NCBI RefSeq assembly: GCF_038396785.1
Contig: NZ_CP151087.1
Location: 1,736,001 to 1,800,000, forward strand
Length of the DNA: 64,000 nt
DNA from: Sphingobacterium thalpophilum
Lineage (GTDB): Bacteria; Bacteroidota; Bacteroidia; Sphingobacteriales; Sphingobacteriaceae
Direction of reading: 5' to 3'
Positions within the stretch are counted from its first letter, which is position 1. The number at the start of each line of letters is the position of its first letter. Positions 41,379 through 50,864 of this stretch are shown piece after piece. Under the pieces are notes generated by a model, which saw only the letters and a program-made list of their open reading frames with translations, was not told the origin of the DNA and did not search any database. A program made the position numbers and the translations under genes.

Positions 41379-42749
41379 CTAAATTGCCTGACTAAATAAT
41401 TGATTTTGTGCTTTTGAACGCAATAATCGCTGATCAAAGGCCATACAGATATTTCTTAAAAAGGAGCGTCCAATAGCAGTACATTGAATTAGATCGCCGG
41501 ATATGGAGACTAAACCATCTGCAACAAGTTCAGACAATTCGTCGATAATCTGCTCATTCAGCGGCGCACCTGTCGGCAACTGCACTTTGCCTTTACACAT
41601 CATATCGAGGATATAACGCCTTACAAGAAGATCCTCCTCGTTGAGTATATGTCCTTTTACAACGGGCAATACCCCTGCATCAATAAGTTTATGGTATTCT
41701 TCTACGGTCTTCACATTTTGAGCAAAAGCCCCCCAGGCATCGCTGATCGAAGAGACTCCGATACCGATTAACAAGGGACTAAATCGATCGGCATACCCCA
41801 TAAAATTGCGATGTAATCTTTCTTGTTGAAAAGCCACAAATAACTCGTCCTCTCTTTTCGCAAAATGATCCATACCGACATCTTCATAGCCATGGGCCAA
41901 AATCATTTTTTTCCCAAGGTTATATAAGGCGAGTTTGGCTGCGCCATGAGGTAGATCTGCTTCAGTATAATGCCGTTGACCGGGTTTTATCCAAGGCACG
42001 TGTGCATAGCTATAGAAAGAGATCCGGTCTGGACCGAGCAGCATCGCTTTTTGGATCGTATCTTCCACCGTAGCCAATGTTTGCTTAGGCAATCCATAGA
42101 TCAAATCGAAGTTGATCGACTCAAATCCAATTTTCCGCGCATTCAGCATAACCTCCTCCACTTCCTCCAAAGTTTGATGCCTATTGATCACGAACTGCAC
42201 AAGTGGATCAAAATCCTGTATTCCCAGGCTCAAGCGCCGAAATCCCAAGTCAAATAAGGTTTCTAAATGTGTGACGGTTGTATTAGCAGGATGAGCTTCG
42301 AAAGAGAATGAACGATCAGGAGCCAGGTCTGCGTGTTTAAGGATCCCCTCAATCAGTACTTTCAAATTATCCGGATGGAAAAAGGTCGGAGTACCACCAC
42401 CCAAATGTATTTCTGCCAATAACGGTCTTTCTCCCTTAAATAAAGCGACATACATTTCCCATTCTTTCAAAAGAGAGGCAATATAAGGTTCTTCAACGCG
42501 ATGGTTTTTTGTAATGCGCGTATTGCAGCCACAATACGTACAGAGGCTTTCACAAAAAGGAAGGTGTATATATAAGCTGATACCTTTTTCTTTCGACTGC
42601 TGGAAAGTTTGGTAGACTTGATTAGTCCAAGCCGCCCGAGAAAATGCTTCATTATCCCAAAAGGGAACAGTAGGATAGCTTGTATAGCGCGGTGCGGCAA
42701 CATTATATTTTTGCACCAATTCTTCCATTGTAACCTGCGATGTAATCAT
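41379..42749 (-). CDS. hemN: Oxygen-independent coproporphyrinogen III oxidase
   Basis: This radical-SAM enzyme of heme synthesis makes protoporphyrinogen IX without O2. The iron-sulfur motif is CESLCTYCGC, with EIHLGGGTPTFF behind it. The 456-residue length and the N-terminal YNVAAPRYTSYPTVPFW match HemN rather than the shorter HemW. It lies 1 base behind the LDH-like gene and 9 before ccoI, so heme supply and oxidase assembly are in one transcript. Confidence 0.96.
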   Translation of the reverse strand: MITSQVTMEELVQKYNVAAPRYTSYPTVPFWDNEAFSRAAWTNQVYQTFQQSKEKGISLYIHLPFCESLCTYCGCNTRITKNHRVEEPYIASLLKEWEMYVALFKGERPLLAEIHLGGGTPTFFHPDNLKVLIEGILKHADLAPDRSFSFEAHPANTTVTHLETLFDLGFRRLSLGIQDFDPLVQFVINRHQTLEEVEEVMLNARKIGFESINFDLIYGLPKQTLATVEDTIQKAMLLGPDRISFYSYAHVPWIKPGQRHYTEADLPHGAAKLALYNLGKKMILAHGYEDVGMDHFAKREDELFVAFQQERLHRNFMGYADRFSPLLIGIGVSSISDAWGAFAQNVKTVEEYHKLIDAGVLPVVKGHILNEEDLLVRRYILDMMCKGKVQLPTGAPLNEQIIDELSELVADGLVSISGDLIQCTAIGRSFLRNICMAFDQRLLRSKAQNQLFSQAI

Positions 42750-42750
42750 T

Positions 42751-43167
42751 TTATTTTATTTTTTTAGCACAGTCGTTTAGACAACAACAGGCTTTACCAA
42801 CACATTTTTCTAATCCCCATAAGTTGAGATTCCGGACGGTCTGCTCTGCCAGTCCTTTTGGACTCTGATCTTCAAATGGTGCATTGGCAATCTGAATATT
42901 CAGATCTCCAGCCTTTACCAGATCGATATGAGCAGTATCCTTACTGCGGGTCATAATCTTATTGATCCCTAACCCTTTTAAATTAAGTAGCATGCTCTCG
43001 TCCAAAATATCGCTCACGGAAATAACTACCGCATCTTTTCCACGCGCATAATTCTGTGTCTCCGCATTTAATCCATTTGAAATCAAAGTCAAATCATGTT
43101 GTTTGGCATTTGCCAATGCCCAAAACTCTTTTTCAAATGACCTTACATTATATACTACTACTTTCAT
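42751..43167 (-). CDS. Stand-alone half-domain of D-lactate dehydrogenase with Cys-rich tail
   Basis: This 138-residue protein resembles the first 110 or so residues of D-isomer-specific 2-hydroxyacid dehydrogenases (LdhA): MKVVVYNVRSFEKEF, DAVVISVSDILDESMLLNL, GINKIMTRSKDTAHIDL, and then the Pro/Ala segment before the NAD domain. The NAD-binding domain is absent. The C-terminus ends with five cysteines (122, 127, 128, 129, 133; pattern C-x4-CCC-x3-C), which suggests metal binding. It is the first gene of the hemN-ccoI-ccoS operon and has an Fnr-like operator upstream. The function is unknown; it cannot be an LDH. Confidence 0.75.
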   Translation of the reverse strand: MKVVVYNVRSFEKEFWALANAKQHDLTLISNGLNAETQNYARGKDAVVISVSDILDESMLLNLKGLGINKIMTRSKDTAHIDLVKAGDLNIQIANAPFEDQSPKGLAEQTVRNLNLWGLEKCVGKACCCLNDCAKKIK

Positions 43168-43206
43168 TCTGATTCTACAATCACCAATTAAGGTTTATCC
43201 TAAGAA

Positions 43207-43214
43207 CAAAAGTA
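43207..43214 (-). promoter_or_regulatory. -7 promoter element of the LDH-like/hemN/ccoIS operon
   Basis: The minus strand reads TACTTTTG, identical to the ccoNO element, 40 bases upstream of the first start codon. As at ccoNO, the nearest TTG is 15 bases upstream instead of 19-22. Confidence 0.55.
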
Positions 43215-43256
43215 AATCATGCATATGGGCAAAAAGATGATATAGCACCACACCTT

Positions 43257-43277
43257 AAAATGATATTTATCACAATT
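43257..43277 (-). promoter_or_regulatory. Fnr-like operator upstream of the hemN operon
   Basis: AAAATGA-N6-TCACAATT contains TGAT-N4-ATCA (43261-43272). Its centre is about 59 bases from the -7 element, nearly the same as at ccoNO. The rest of this 362-base intergenic region holds the terminator at 43461 and no further gene. Confidence 0.6.
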
Positions 43278-43460
43278 CACAAAAACTTGCATGATTTCGC
43301 TAACACCAACAGCTGTAAAAGTCAACCGAAAGCTATTATCTGGCCAGTAATCGCGTACAACACGGTCAGTGAAACCAAACTAGTTCAATAAAACGTCAAA
43401 GCGAGCTCGCATTGTTACTTTAATGAAAAGACACAAATCAGTAAACATAGACTATCAGAA

Positions 43461-43495
43461 AAAAGGCGTGTTCAGAAAAACTGAACACGCCTTTT
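43461..43495. terminator. Terminator of the receiver-Crp regulator gene
   Basis: A 15-bp perfect stem AAAAGGCGTGTTCAG / CTGAACACGCCTTTT with a 5-base AAAAA loop has A/T tracts on both sides. Confidence 0.87.
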
Positions 43496-43529
43496 TTTAT
43501 GTTGATTTTTAAATCTTCGCTACTGATCA

Positions 43530-44597
43530 CTACTGCTTCACATCCCGCAGGTTCTTGATAGAATTGATGTATATTTTTCCTTTTTCTTTCGAAATCAGTT
43601 TTTCTTCTTTAAAGTCGGAGAGCATACGGGAAACAGTTTCATTGGCTGTACCTGCAATTGAAGCTAGGCCGTCTCGTGTCACATCAATTGAGCATGCATC
43701 AGCCTCATTGATATTGACTCCACTTTTTTCAGCAACGCTAATCAAGGCATTGGCGACACGCTTACGGACAGAATGATAGGCAAAACCCAGCAATTGCTCT
43801 TCTTTTTCACGTAAGTCGACAGAAAGGAGCTTAATAAATTTACTGGCTATTGCAGGTTTTTTCCATAACAGCTCCAAAAAACTGTCCTTTGGAATCAACA
43901 CAATTTCACTTTGTTCAACAGCTTCGGCGTAGTCTTCATAATTATCATTCAACAAAATCGAAGCATAACCAAAGTAATTGCCTTCAATAAAAATACCTGT
44001 AGACAGCTCACGTCCATCTTTATAGGACTTAAAGCTGCGCACCTGACCAGATTTCACAAAATAGACGTACGTTGGCGAATCATCTTTTTCATAAATAGAC
44101 TGTTTTTTCTTCACTGTTTTCACCCGTGAATTGGCAATTAGCTCTTTTAGCAACAATACCTGCTCTTCGGCGCTCAAACTCAAATCTTCTTCCTGAGGAA
44201 TATCTGCTGCAAGCTGCTCATGTCTTTTGAGGCGAACATCTATTGCATTCATCAATTCGACATCATCAAAAGGTTTCGTCAAATAATCATCCGCCCCCAT
44301 TTCCATCGCTTTGCGCATATCTGCGCGTTCCGCTTTGGCAGTCAGAAAAATGAACGGAATTTTGGTTGTACTTTCAATTTTGCTCAACATAAATAAGACC
44401 CCGTAACCATCCAATTCAGGCATCATGATATCACAGAGAATCAAATCAGGAATATGTCTTGTCGCCAGGTCGACTCCAACACGTCCATTTTCGGCAGTAA
44501 TGACATCATACATTCCTGTCAACTCCAATATTTCGGTAGTCCCCTCTCGGATATCAATATTATCTTCAATAATTAGAATTGTCTTTTTATTTCTCAT
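43530..44597 (-). CDS. Response regulator with fused Crp/Fnr output (FixJ-FixK-like fusion)
   Basis: This is a 355-residue fusion. The receiver (residues 1-125) has the acidic pair ED at 11-12, phospho-Asp56 in CDIMMPELDGYG, Thr86 and Lys108 in LTKPF. A cNMP-binding-like beta-roll (about 150-260, with VYFVKSGQVRSFKSYKDGRELSTGIFIEGNYFGY) and a Crp-type helix-turn-helix (about 275-350) follow. The recognition helix ANETVSRML keeps the E-x-x-S-R pattern of Fnr, which reads TGA half-sites. There are no N-terminal Fnr cysteines. I start at ATG 44597, two codons inside a TTG. The gene follows the FixL-like kinase by 54 bases. It probably activates the cbb3 operons. Confidence 0.9.
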   Translation of the reverse strand: MRNKKTILIIEDNIDIREGTTEILELTGMYDVITAENGRVGVDLATRHIPDLILCDIMMPELDGYGVLFMLSKIESTTKIPFIFLTAKAERADMRKAMEMGADDYLTKPFDDVELMNAIDVRLKRHEQLAADIPQEEDLSLSAEEQVLLLKELIANSRVKTVKKKQSIYEKDDSPTYVYFVKSGQVRSFKSYKDGRELSTGIFIEGNYFGYASILLNDNYEDYAEAVEQSEIVLIPKDSFLELLWKKPAIASKFIKLLSVDLREKEEQLLGFAYHSVRKRVANALISVAEKSGVNINEADACSIDVTRDGLASIAGTANETVSRMLSDFKEEKLISKEKGKIYINSIKNLRDVKQ

Positions 44598-44651
44598 CTG
44601 CAATTATTTATTCTGTCCTTTTTATGTTTTAGACCCTTTTATGCTTTGCCT

Positions 44652-45854
44652 CTATTTATCAACAACGCTCTCCTTGAAGCGCACGCGGAATGAAGTTCCT
44701 TTGTGTACTTCCGATTCAAATTCCATCTGCCCCGCCATCAATTCGATGTATCGTTTTACAATATTCAAACCTAATCCTGTACCAGGGATATTACCTGTAT
44801 TATGTGCTCTAAAAAAAGGCTCAAACAAATGTACCTGATCTTCCTCGGGTATACCAATACCATTGTCTTTCACGGATATTAAGCAGCCTTCGTCGTCGAT
44901 ACAGGTTGTGAATTCGATCAAGGTATCTTCTCCGGAATATTTGATCGCGTTGGAGATTAAGTTGACCAAAGCATTTTTCAACAAATTTGGATCTAGGGTG
45001 AAATGCCCAATTTCTCCGGTATGTTGGTATACAATATGCTGATTTTTCTTACAGATCAATTGCATTTCTTCGGTGATCTCTTCTGCCAGCTCAACGAGAT
45101 TGATGTATTGCTTATTCATCACAACAATACCCGCTTCTAATTTTTCAAGTGACAGAAAGTCGTTCAGGATACTTGTGAGCAATTGAACTGCACTTTTAAT
45201 TTTATTGGTGTGTTTAATGATATTAGCCTTATCATCCGGTCGTTCGGAATACTTTTCAATCAGAGAAGCCGAAAGCTGAACCGAGCTTAAAGGTGTCCGG
45301 AACTCATGCGAGGCCATGGACACAAACCGTGATTTCAGCTGGTTAAGTTCAATTTCTTTTTCCAAAGACTTTGAGACTTCTGCTTTCGCTTTTTCAAGTT
45401 CAGATACCAGCGAGATCAGGTCGCGTGTACGCTCACTTACTTTATGTTCAAGTTCGGCTGAATGTTGCTTGAGCATATCCTCGGCAGCTTTCTCACGCGA
45501 TAAATCGTGAATAAAGCCAGTAAAGATATTCTTATCTTTTAACCAAACCTCACTGACTGCCAAGCGGAATGGAAATGTTTCTCCATTTTTCTTTAAGCCC
45601 ATCACTTCACGACCGATTCCGATAATTTTCTTGTGGCCTGTGGTTTGGTAATTATGCAGATAACCATCGTGATTACCACGATCAGGTTCAGGCATTAACA
45701 TGGAGATATTGTGTCCGATCACTTCTTCAGCCTGATAACCGAACAATTCCAAGGCAGCAGGGTTAATGCTTTCCACATTCCCCCTGTTGTCTATGGTAAT
45801 TATTCCATCAATAGCGTGATCTATTATAGCAGCTAAAAGCCTTCCACCGTCCAT
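44652..45854 (-). CDS. FixL-like oxygen-sensor histidine kinase (heme PAS)
   Basis: This 400-residue soluble kinase has no membrane helix. The PAS domain (1-120) follows FixL closely: ILMPEP-type SMLMPEPDRGNHDGYL, then TTGHKKIIGIGREVMGLKKNGETFPFRLAVSE and FTGFIHDL. His62 in NHDGYL is at the FixL heme-ligand position and Arg82, 20 residues later, at the oxygen-contacting Arg. A coiled coil (125-170), the H-box with His183 in SMASHEFRTPLSS, and the N, G1 and G2 boxes (NLISNAIKYSG, DNGIGIP, GTGLGLNIVKR) complete it. It lies 9 bases behind ettA. Heme binding is inferred from these residues. Confidence 0.88.
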   Translation of the reverse strand: MDGGRLLAAIIDHAIDGIITIDNRGNVESINPAALELFGYQAEEVIGHNISMLMPEPDRGNHDGYLHNYQTTGHKKIIGIGREVMGLKKNGETFPFRLAVSEVWLKDKNIFTGFIHDLSREKAAEDMLKQHSAELEHKVSERTRDLISLVSELEKAKAEVSKSLEKEIELNQLKSRFVSMASHEFRTPLSSVQLSASLIEKYSERPDDKANIIKHTNKIKSAVQLLTSILNDFLSLEKLEAGIVVMNKQYINLVELAEEITEEMQLICKKNQHIVYQHTGEIGHFTLDPNLLKNALVNLISNAIKYSGEDTLIEFTTCIDDEGCLISVKDNGIGIPEEDQVHLFEPFFRAHNTGNIPGTGLGLNIVKRYIELMAGQMEFESEVHKGTSFRVRFKESVVDK

Positions 45855-45863
45855 GATCGTTGC

Positions 45864-47546
45864 TTATTTTACCAGTTTCTTGTATTTAATACGGTGCGGT
45901 GTCACGTCACCAACACGTTTTCTACGGTTTTCTTCATATTCAGTGTAGTTACCTTCAAAGAAATAAACCTGTGAATCCCCTTCAAAAGCAAGGATATGTG
46001 TACAGATACGATCCAGGAACCATCTATCGTGGGAGATCACAACGGCACAACCGCCGAAATTCTCCAAGCCTTCTTCCAGTGCCCGTAAGGTATTTACATC
46101 AATATCATTGGTCGGCTCATCAAGTAAGAGCACATTTGAGCCTTCTTTGAGTGTAATAGCCAAGTGAACACGGTTACGTTCTCCACCGGAAAGTACACCT
46201 ACTTTCTTTTGTTGATCAGCACCGTTAAAATTAAATTTGGAAACGTAAGCTCTTGAGTTTACCGAGCGATTGCCCAGCATCATATTGTCGCTGCCACCCG
46301 TAATATTTTCCCAAACCGATTTTTCAGGATCGAGGTCATGGTGCATTTGGTCTACGTAACCCAATTTTACTGTTTCTCCGACCTTGAACGACCCCGTGTC
46401 AGGTGTTTCCTGACCTGTAATCAGACGGAATAAGGTTGTTTTACCCGCACCGTTGGGTCCAATAATCCCTACGATACCCGCAGGCGGCAACATGAAACTC
46501 AAATTTTCAAACAAGATACGATCGCCATACGCTTTGGAAATATTAGTTGCCTCAATGACCGAATTACCTAAACGTGGTCCCGGTGGAATAAACAATTCCA
46601 ATTTTTCTTCGCGTTCTTTCGTTTCCTCAGAAGCTAATTTTTCATAGTTATGCAAACGAGCTTTCGATTTGGCGTGGCGTGCTTTCGGTGCCATACGCAC
46701 CCATTCCAGCTCACGTTCCAAGGTTTTTTGACGTTTGGTTTCCTGTTTTTCTTCCTGTGCCAAGCGTTTTGCTTTTTGATCTAACCAAGAAGAATAATTT
46801 CCTTTCCAAGGAATACCCTCACCGCGATCCAATTCAAGAATCCATCCGGCTACATTATCCAAGAAATAACGGTCGTGGGTAACGGCAATGACCGTTCCTT
46901 TATATTGTTTTAAATGTTGTTCTAACCAATCAATCGACTCGGCGTCCAAGTGGTTGGTCGGCTCATCCAGGAGTAATACATCAGGTTCCTGCAACAATAA
47001 GCGACATAATGCTACACGTCTGCGCTCGCCACCTGACAAATTGACAATCTTCGCATCTGGTTCGGGGCAACGTAAAGCATCCATTGCTCTTTCCAATTTC
47101 GAATCGATTTCCCAAGCGTTAGTGGCATCAATGATATCCTGAAGTTCCCCTTGTCTTGCCAACAATTTGTCCATCTCATCGGCATTTTCATACACCTCTG
47201 GCAAGCCAAATTTTTCGTTGATTTCTTCGTATTCCTGTAAGATGGCTGTAATTTCAGCGACACCTTCCTGAACGACTTCAAGAACAGTCTTTTCAAGATC
47301 CAATTGAGGTTCTTGTGCTAAATAACCCACAGAGTAACCTGGGGAGAACACCACCTCGCCTTGGTAGGACTTATCCAATCCAGCGATAATTTTTAATAGG
47401 GAAGATTTACCTGATCCGTTTAAACCGATCACACCGATCTTCGCGCCATAGAAAAAAGATAAATAGATATTTTTTAACACTTGTTTTTGAGGCGGATAGA
47501 TTTTGTTGACACCCGCCATCGAAAAAATGATCTTCTCGTCTGACAT
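45864..47546 (-). CDS. ettA: Energy-dependent translational throttle protein EttA (ABC-F)
   Basis: This ribosome-associated ABC-F ATPase gates translation by energy state. Two ABC domains have Walker A GLNGSGKSSLLK and GPNGAGKTTLFR, signatures LSGGERRRVALCR and LSGGERNRVHLA, and DEPTNHLD / DEPTNDID Walker B parts. An arm insertion in the first domain and a charged linker (QKAKRLAQEEKQETKRQ) match EttA. The 560-residue length is standard. It is the first gene of a likely operon with the FixL-like kinase. Confidence 0.95.
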   Translation of the reverse strand: MSDEKIIFSMAGVNKIYPPQKQVLKNIYLSFFYGAKIGVIGLNGSGKSSLLKIIAGLDKSYQGEVVFSPGYSVGYLAQEPQLDLEKTVLEVVQEGVAEITAILQEYEEINEKFGLPEVYENADEMDKLLARQGELQDIIDATNAWEIDSKLERAMDALRCPEPDAKIVNLSGGERRRVALCRLLLQEPDVLLLDEPTNHLDAESIDWLEQHLKQYKGTVIAVTHDRYFLDNVAGWILELDRGEGIPWKGNYSSWLDQKAKRLAQEEKQETKRQKTLERELEWVRMAPKARHAKSKARLHNYEKLASEETKEREEKLELFIPPGPRLGNSVIEATNISKAYGDRILFENLSFMLPPAGIVGIIGPNGAGKTTLFRLITGQETPDTGSFKVGETVKLGYVDQMHHDLDPEKSVWENITGGSDNMMLGNRSVNSRAYVSKFNFNGADQQKKVGVLSGGERNRVHLAITLKEGSNVLLLDEPTNDIDVNTLRALEEGLENFGGCAVVISHDRWFLDRICTHILAFEGDSQVYFFEGNYTEYEENRRKRVGDVTPHRIKYKKLVK

Positions 47547-47731
47547 AAAATTTAAAAAAATTCGAAAACTCTTATTATATTAACATACAAATGTAATCTT
47601 TTATACTGACATTTTGGACGTGTAACGGTCATGGCTTAATTGTTGATGACATTATTTAAAATAATTTTAAGGTTTGAAATGCAGAATTTACTACATTTAT
47701 ATATCCTTAATATAAAACAGAAAGGTATTCA

Positions 47732-50257
47732 ATGGAAGCAAAATTTTCACCGCGCGTAAAGGATGTCATATCGTACAGTAGAGAGGAAGCTTTGAGATTG
47801 CGTCACGATTATATAGGAACGGAGCATTTATTGCTCGGATTGATTCGTGAAGGCGATGGTATGGCGATAAAGATCCTTAAAAACATAGGCATTGACACGA
47901 CAGCACTACGTCAATCTGTGGAGGACGCAGTGAAGGGGGCATCGGTTTCACGCGCTCCTATTGGCAATATGCCATTAACAAAACAGGCTGAAAAAGTTTT
48001 GAAGATCACTTATTTGGAAGCTAAAATATTCAAATCGGACATCATCGGAACGGAGCATCTATTATTGGCTATCTTACGAGATGAAGATAATATTGCTTCT
48101 CAGATTTTACAACAATACAATGTGACTTACGACATCTTCAAATCTGAAGTTGAGCAAAATAGAACGACGATCAAGGACGAAGCTCCGGGCTCTCCTACCG
48201 GCGATGATGATTTTGCAGAGGATGATCAATATATCCAACCTAAAAAAGTTTCGGATATTAAATCCAAAACTCCAGTATTGGACAACTTTGGCCGTGATTT
48301 GACCAAAGCTGCCGAAGAGGGTAAATTGGATCCTATTGTAGGTCGCGAAAAAGAGATTGAGCGTGTGTCTCAAATTTTATCCCGACGCAAGAAGAACAAT
48401 CCGTTGTTAATCGGTGAACCGGGAGTTGGTAAATCAGCTATTGCGGAGGGACTTGCGCTTCGCATTGTCCAACGCAAGGTATCGCGTGTACTCTTCAATA
48501 AGCGTGTAGTTACATTGGATCTAGCTTCATTGGTTGCCGGGACGAAATATCGCGGTCAATTTGAAGAACGTATGAAAGCGGTTATGAATGAACTGGAGAA
48601 ATCACCGGATGTCATCTTATTTATCGATGAGATTCACACCATCGTTGGTGCAGGTGGCGCTTCAGGATCGTTAGATGCTTCCAATATGTTCAAACCAGCC
48701 TTGGCAAGAGGAGAAATCCAATGTATTGGTGCAACAACATTGGACGAATATCGTCAATACATTGAAAAAGATGGTGCTTTGGACCGTCGTTTCCAACGTG
48801 TAACGATTGAACCGGCTACACATGACGAAACAGTTGAAATATTGAATCGTATCAAAGAGAAATATGAGGATCACCACAACGTGACCTACACTCCAGAAGC
48901 GATTGAAGCCTGTGTGTCGTTAACAACACGTTACATTACAGACAGGTTCTTACCAGATAAGGCTATTGATGCTTTGGATGAGGCAGGCTCTCGCGTGCAC
49001 TTAAACAATATTCATGTACCGCAGTCCATTATTGACATTGAGAATAAAATTGAAGAGGTCAAATTGGAAAAGAACAAAGTCGTTCGTAGTCAAAAATACG
49101 AAGAGGCTGCCAAATTGCGTGATACGGAGAAAAAATTGATCGAGGAGCTCGAGAAAGAAAAAATCGCTTGGGAAGAAGAGACGAAGTCTAAACGCTATAC
49201 TGTTTCAGAAGAAAATGTTGCTGAAGTAGTGGCCATGATGACAGGTATTCCAGTACAACGTGTTAGTCAGACAGACAGTCAAAAGCTGTTGAATATGGCT
49301 GAGTTGATGAAGGGAAGAATCATTGGTCAAGATGACGCTGTAGGTAAATTGGTGAAAGCTATTCAACGTACCCGTGCGGGCTTGAAGGATCCTAAAAAAC
49401 CAATCGGGTCATTTATCTTCTTAGGTCCTACTGGGGTTGGTAAAACAGAGTTGGCTAAAGAATTAGCACGATTTATGTTTGATACCGAGGATGCACTGAT
49501 CCAAATTGACATGAGTGAGTACATGGAGAAATTCGCGGTATCTCGCTTGGTTGGAGCGCCTCCAGGATATGTTGGTTATGAAGAAGGTGGTCAATTGACT
49601 GAGAAAGTACGTCGTAAACCTTATGCAGTTGTTTTATTGGATGAGATCGAGAAAGCTCACCCGGATGTCTTTAACCTCTTATTACAGGTATTAGACGAAG
49701 GCCAATTGACAGATAGTTTGGGTCGTAAAGTAGACTTCAGAAATACCATTATCATCATGACTTCTAATATTGGTGCACGCCAATTGAAGGAATTTGGTCA
49801 AGGTGTTGGTTTCACCACTGCGGCAAAATCACAACAATCTGATGCGCATTCACGTGGAGTTATTGAAACAGCATTAAAAAGAGCTTTTGCTCCAGAATTT
49901 TTGAATCGTATTGACGATGTGATTGTCTTCAACTCGTTGACAAAAGAAAATATCTTCAAAATCATCGATATTGAATTGAAATCATTATTCAAAAGAATTG
50001 CAGATTTGGGTTATACGATCAATTTGACGGAGGAGGCAAAAGACTTCATCGCGGATAAAGGTTATGACAGTAATTTTGGCGCACGTCCACTAAAACGAGC
50101 AATCCAGAAATATTTGGAAGATCCGATTGCAGAAGAAATCCTTAAAGGAAATGTACAAACCGGTTCAGTTTTGACTGTGAGTATTAACCCTGAAACCAAA
50201 GATATTGAGGTTTCTAGCTCAGACTCTAAGTCTTCAAAAGACACAGCTGAGAAGTAA
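47732..50257 (+). CDS. clpC: ATP-dependent Clp protease ATPase subunit ClpC
   Basis: This 841-residue AAA+ unfoldase works with ClpP. Two Clp_N repeats (about 1-150, [22 protein letters not shown] and [17 protein letters not shown]) are followed by AAA module 1 (Walker [15 protein letters not shown]) and a UVR motif ([20 protein letters not shown]). AAA module 2 ([15 protein letters not shown]) and the C-terminal D2-small domain end with an acidic Ser/Lys tail. The UVR and M-domain region mark it as ClpC rather than ClpA/B. Confidence 0.96.
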   Translation: MEAKFSPRVKDVISYSREEALRLRHDYIGTEHLLLGLIREGDGMAIKILKNIGIDTTALRQSVEDAVKGASVSRAPIGNMPLTKQAEKVLKITYLEAKIFKSDIIGTEHLLLAILRDEDNIASQILQQYNVTYDIFKSEVEQNRTTIKDEAPGSPTGDDDFAEDDQYIQPKKVSDIKSKTPVLDNFGRDLTKAAEEGKLDPIVGREKEIERVSQILSRRKKNNPLLIGEPGVGKSAIAEGLALRIVQRKVSRVLFNKRVVTLDLASLVAGTKYRGQFEERMKAVMNELEKSPDVILFIDEIHTIVGAGGASGSLDASNMFKPALARGEIQCIGATTLDEYRQYIEKDGALDRRFQRVTIEPATHDETVEILNRIKEKYEDHHNVTYTPEAIEACVSLTTRYITDRFLPDKAIDALDEAGSRVHLNNIHVPQSIIDIENKIEEVKLEKNKVVRSQKYEEAAKLRDTEKKLIEELEKEKIAWEEETKSKRYTVSEENVAEVVAMMTGIPVQRVSQTDSQKLLNMAELMKGRIIGQDDAVGKLVKAIQRTRAGLKDPKKPIGSFIFLGPTGVGKTELAKELARFMFDTEDALIQIDMSEYMEKFAVSRLVGAPPGYVGYEEGGQLTEKVRRKPYAVVLLDEIEKAHPDVFNLLLQVLDEGQLTDSLGRKVDFRNTIIIMTSNIGARQLKEFGQGVGFTTAAKSQQSDAHSRGVIETALKRAFAPEFLNRIDDVIVFNSLTKENIFKIIDIELKSLFKRIADLGYTINLTEEAKDFIADKGYDSNFGARPLKRAIQKYLEDPIAEEILKGNVQTGSVLTVSINPETKDIEVSSSDSKSSKDTAEK

Positions 50258-50283
50258 AGCTAAGCTGTATCCAAAAATAATTT

Positions 50284-50318
50284 CAACAAAATGCACCTTT
50301 ATGGTGCATTTTTTGTTG
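50284..50318 (+). terminator. Terminator of clpC
   Basis: The stem CAACAAAATGCACC / GGTGCATTTTTTGTTG has a 5-base loop and two extra Ts in the right arm. Confidence 0.85.
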
Positions 50319-50395
50319 TAATGAAAGGTGACGTTAAACTTTCATATCATTTTATCGTCCTATAATAAAAAATTGTCACAAATAACACGAACAAT

Positions 50396-50845
50396 ATGAA
50401 AAGACTTTTATTAGCAGCATTAATTGGAACCGCAGCCTTGGTTTCATTTTCTTCTTGTAAGAAAGAGTATGTTACGAACTATCTTCCTGGCGTTACCTAT
50501 GTGACACCAGTTCCTTCGAGTGGGTGGGAAAGAGACAAAAATAATTCATTTAATTTTGTTCATACATTAAAATTTGATGAATTGGATGCTAAGTATTTTG
50601 ACTATGGTCATGTGGGAGTAGCAATAACCTTCAACTATGATGCCAGCCAAGGACACGCAACATCATACACAAATATTCCAGCTGAATATATCGGAAACTA
50701 CAGTTATACTGTGGACTATGAAGTTGGCTATGTAATCATTTATGCATCTTATGTTGGAACTCCTCCTGTTAACGGAACTCCTCCTCCACCTCCAAATATG
50801 TATGCAAAAGTAACATTGACAGACGCCGATAACGGTGGAAATTAA
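50396..50845 (+). CDS. Small lipoprotein, unknown function
   Basis: The 149-residue protein has a signal sequence and lipobox (MKRLLLAALIGTAALVSFSSC), so it is probably an exported lipoprotein. The mature part is beta-rich and rich in Tyr/Thr, with a poly-Pro stretch (GTPPPPPN) near the end. I do not recognise the family. It is followed after 19 bases by a second exported protein, likely one operon. Confidence 0.72.
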   Translation: MKRLLLAALIGTAALVSFSSCKKEYVTNYLPGVTYVTPVPSSGWERDKNNSFNFVHTLKFDELDAKYFDYGHVGVAITFNYDASQGHATSYTNIPAEYIGNYSYTVDYEVGYVIIYASYVGTPPVNGTPPPPPNMYAKVTLTDADNGGN

Positions 50846-50864
50846 TTCATAAATAAATTCAATC

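Noticed and set aside
42751..43167. A frameshifted or truncated full lactate dehydrogenase
   Set aside because: The sequence downstream is hemN with a one-base gap, no remnant of an NAD domain follows, and the Cys-rich tail appears specific, so a genuine short protein is more likely.
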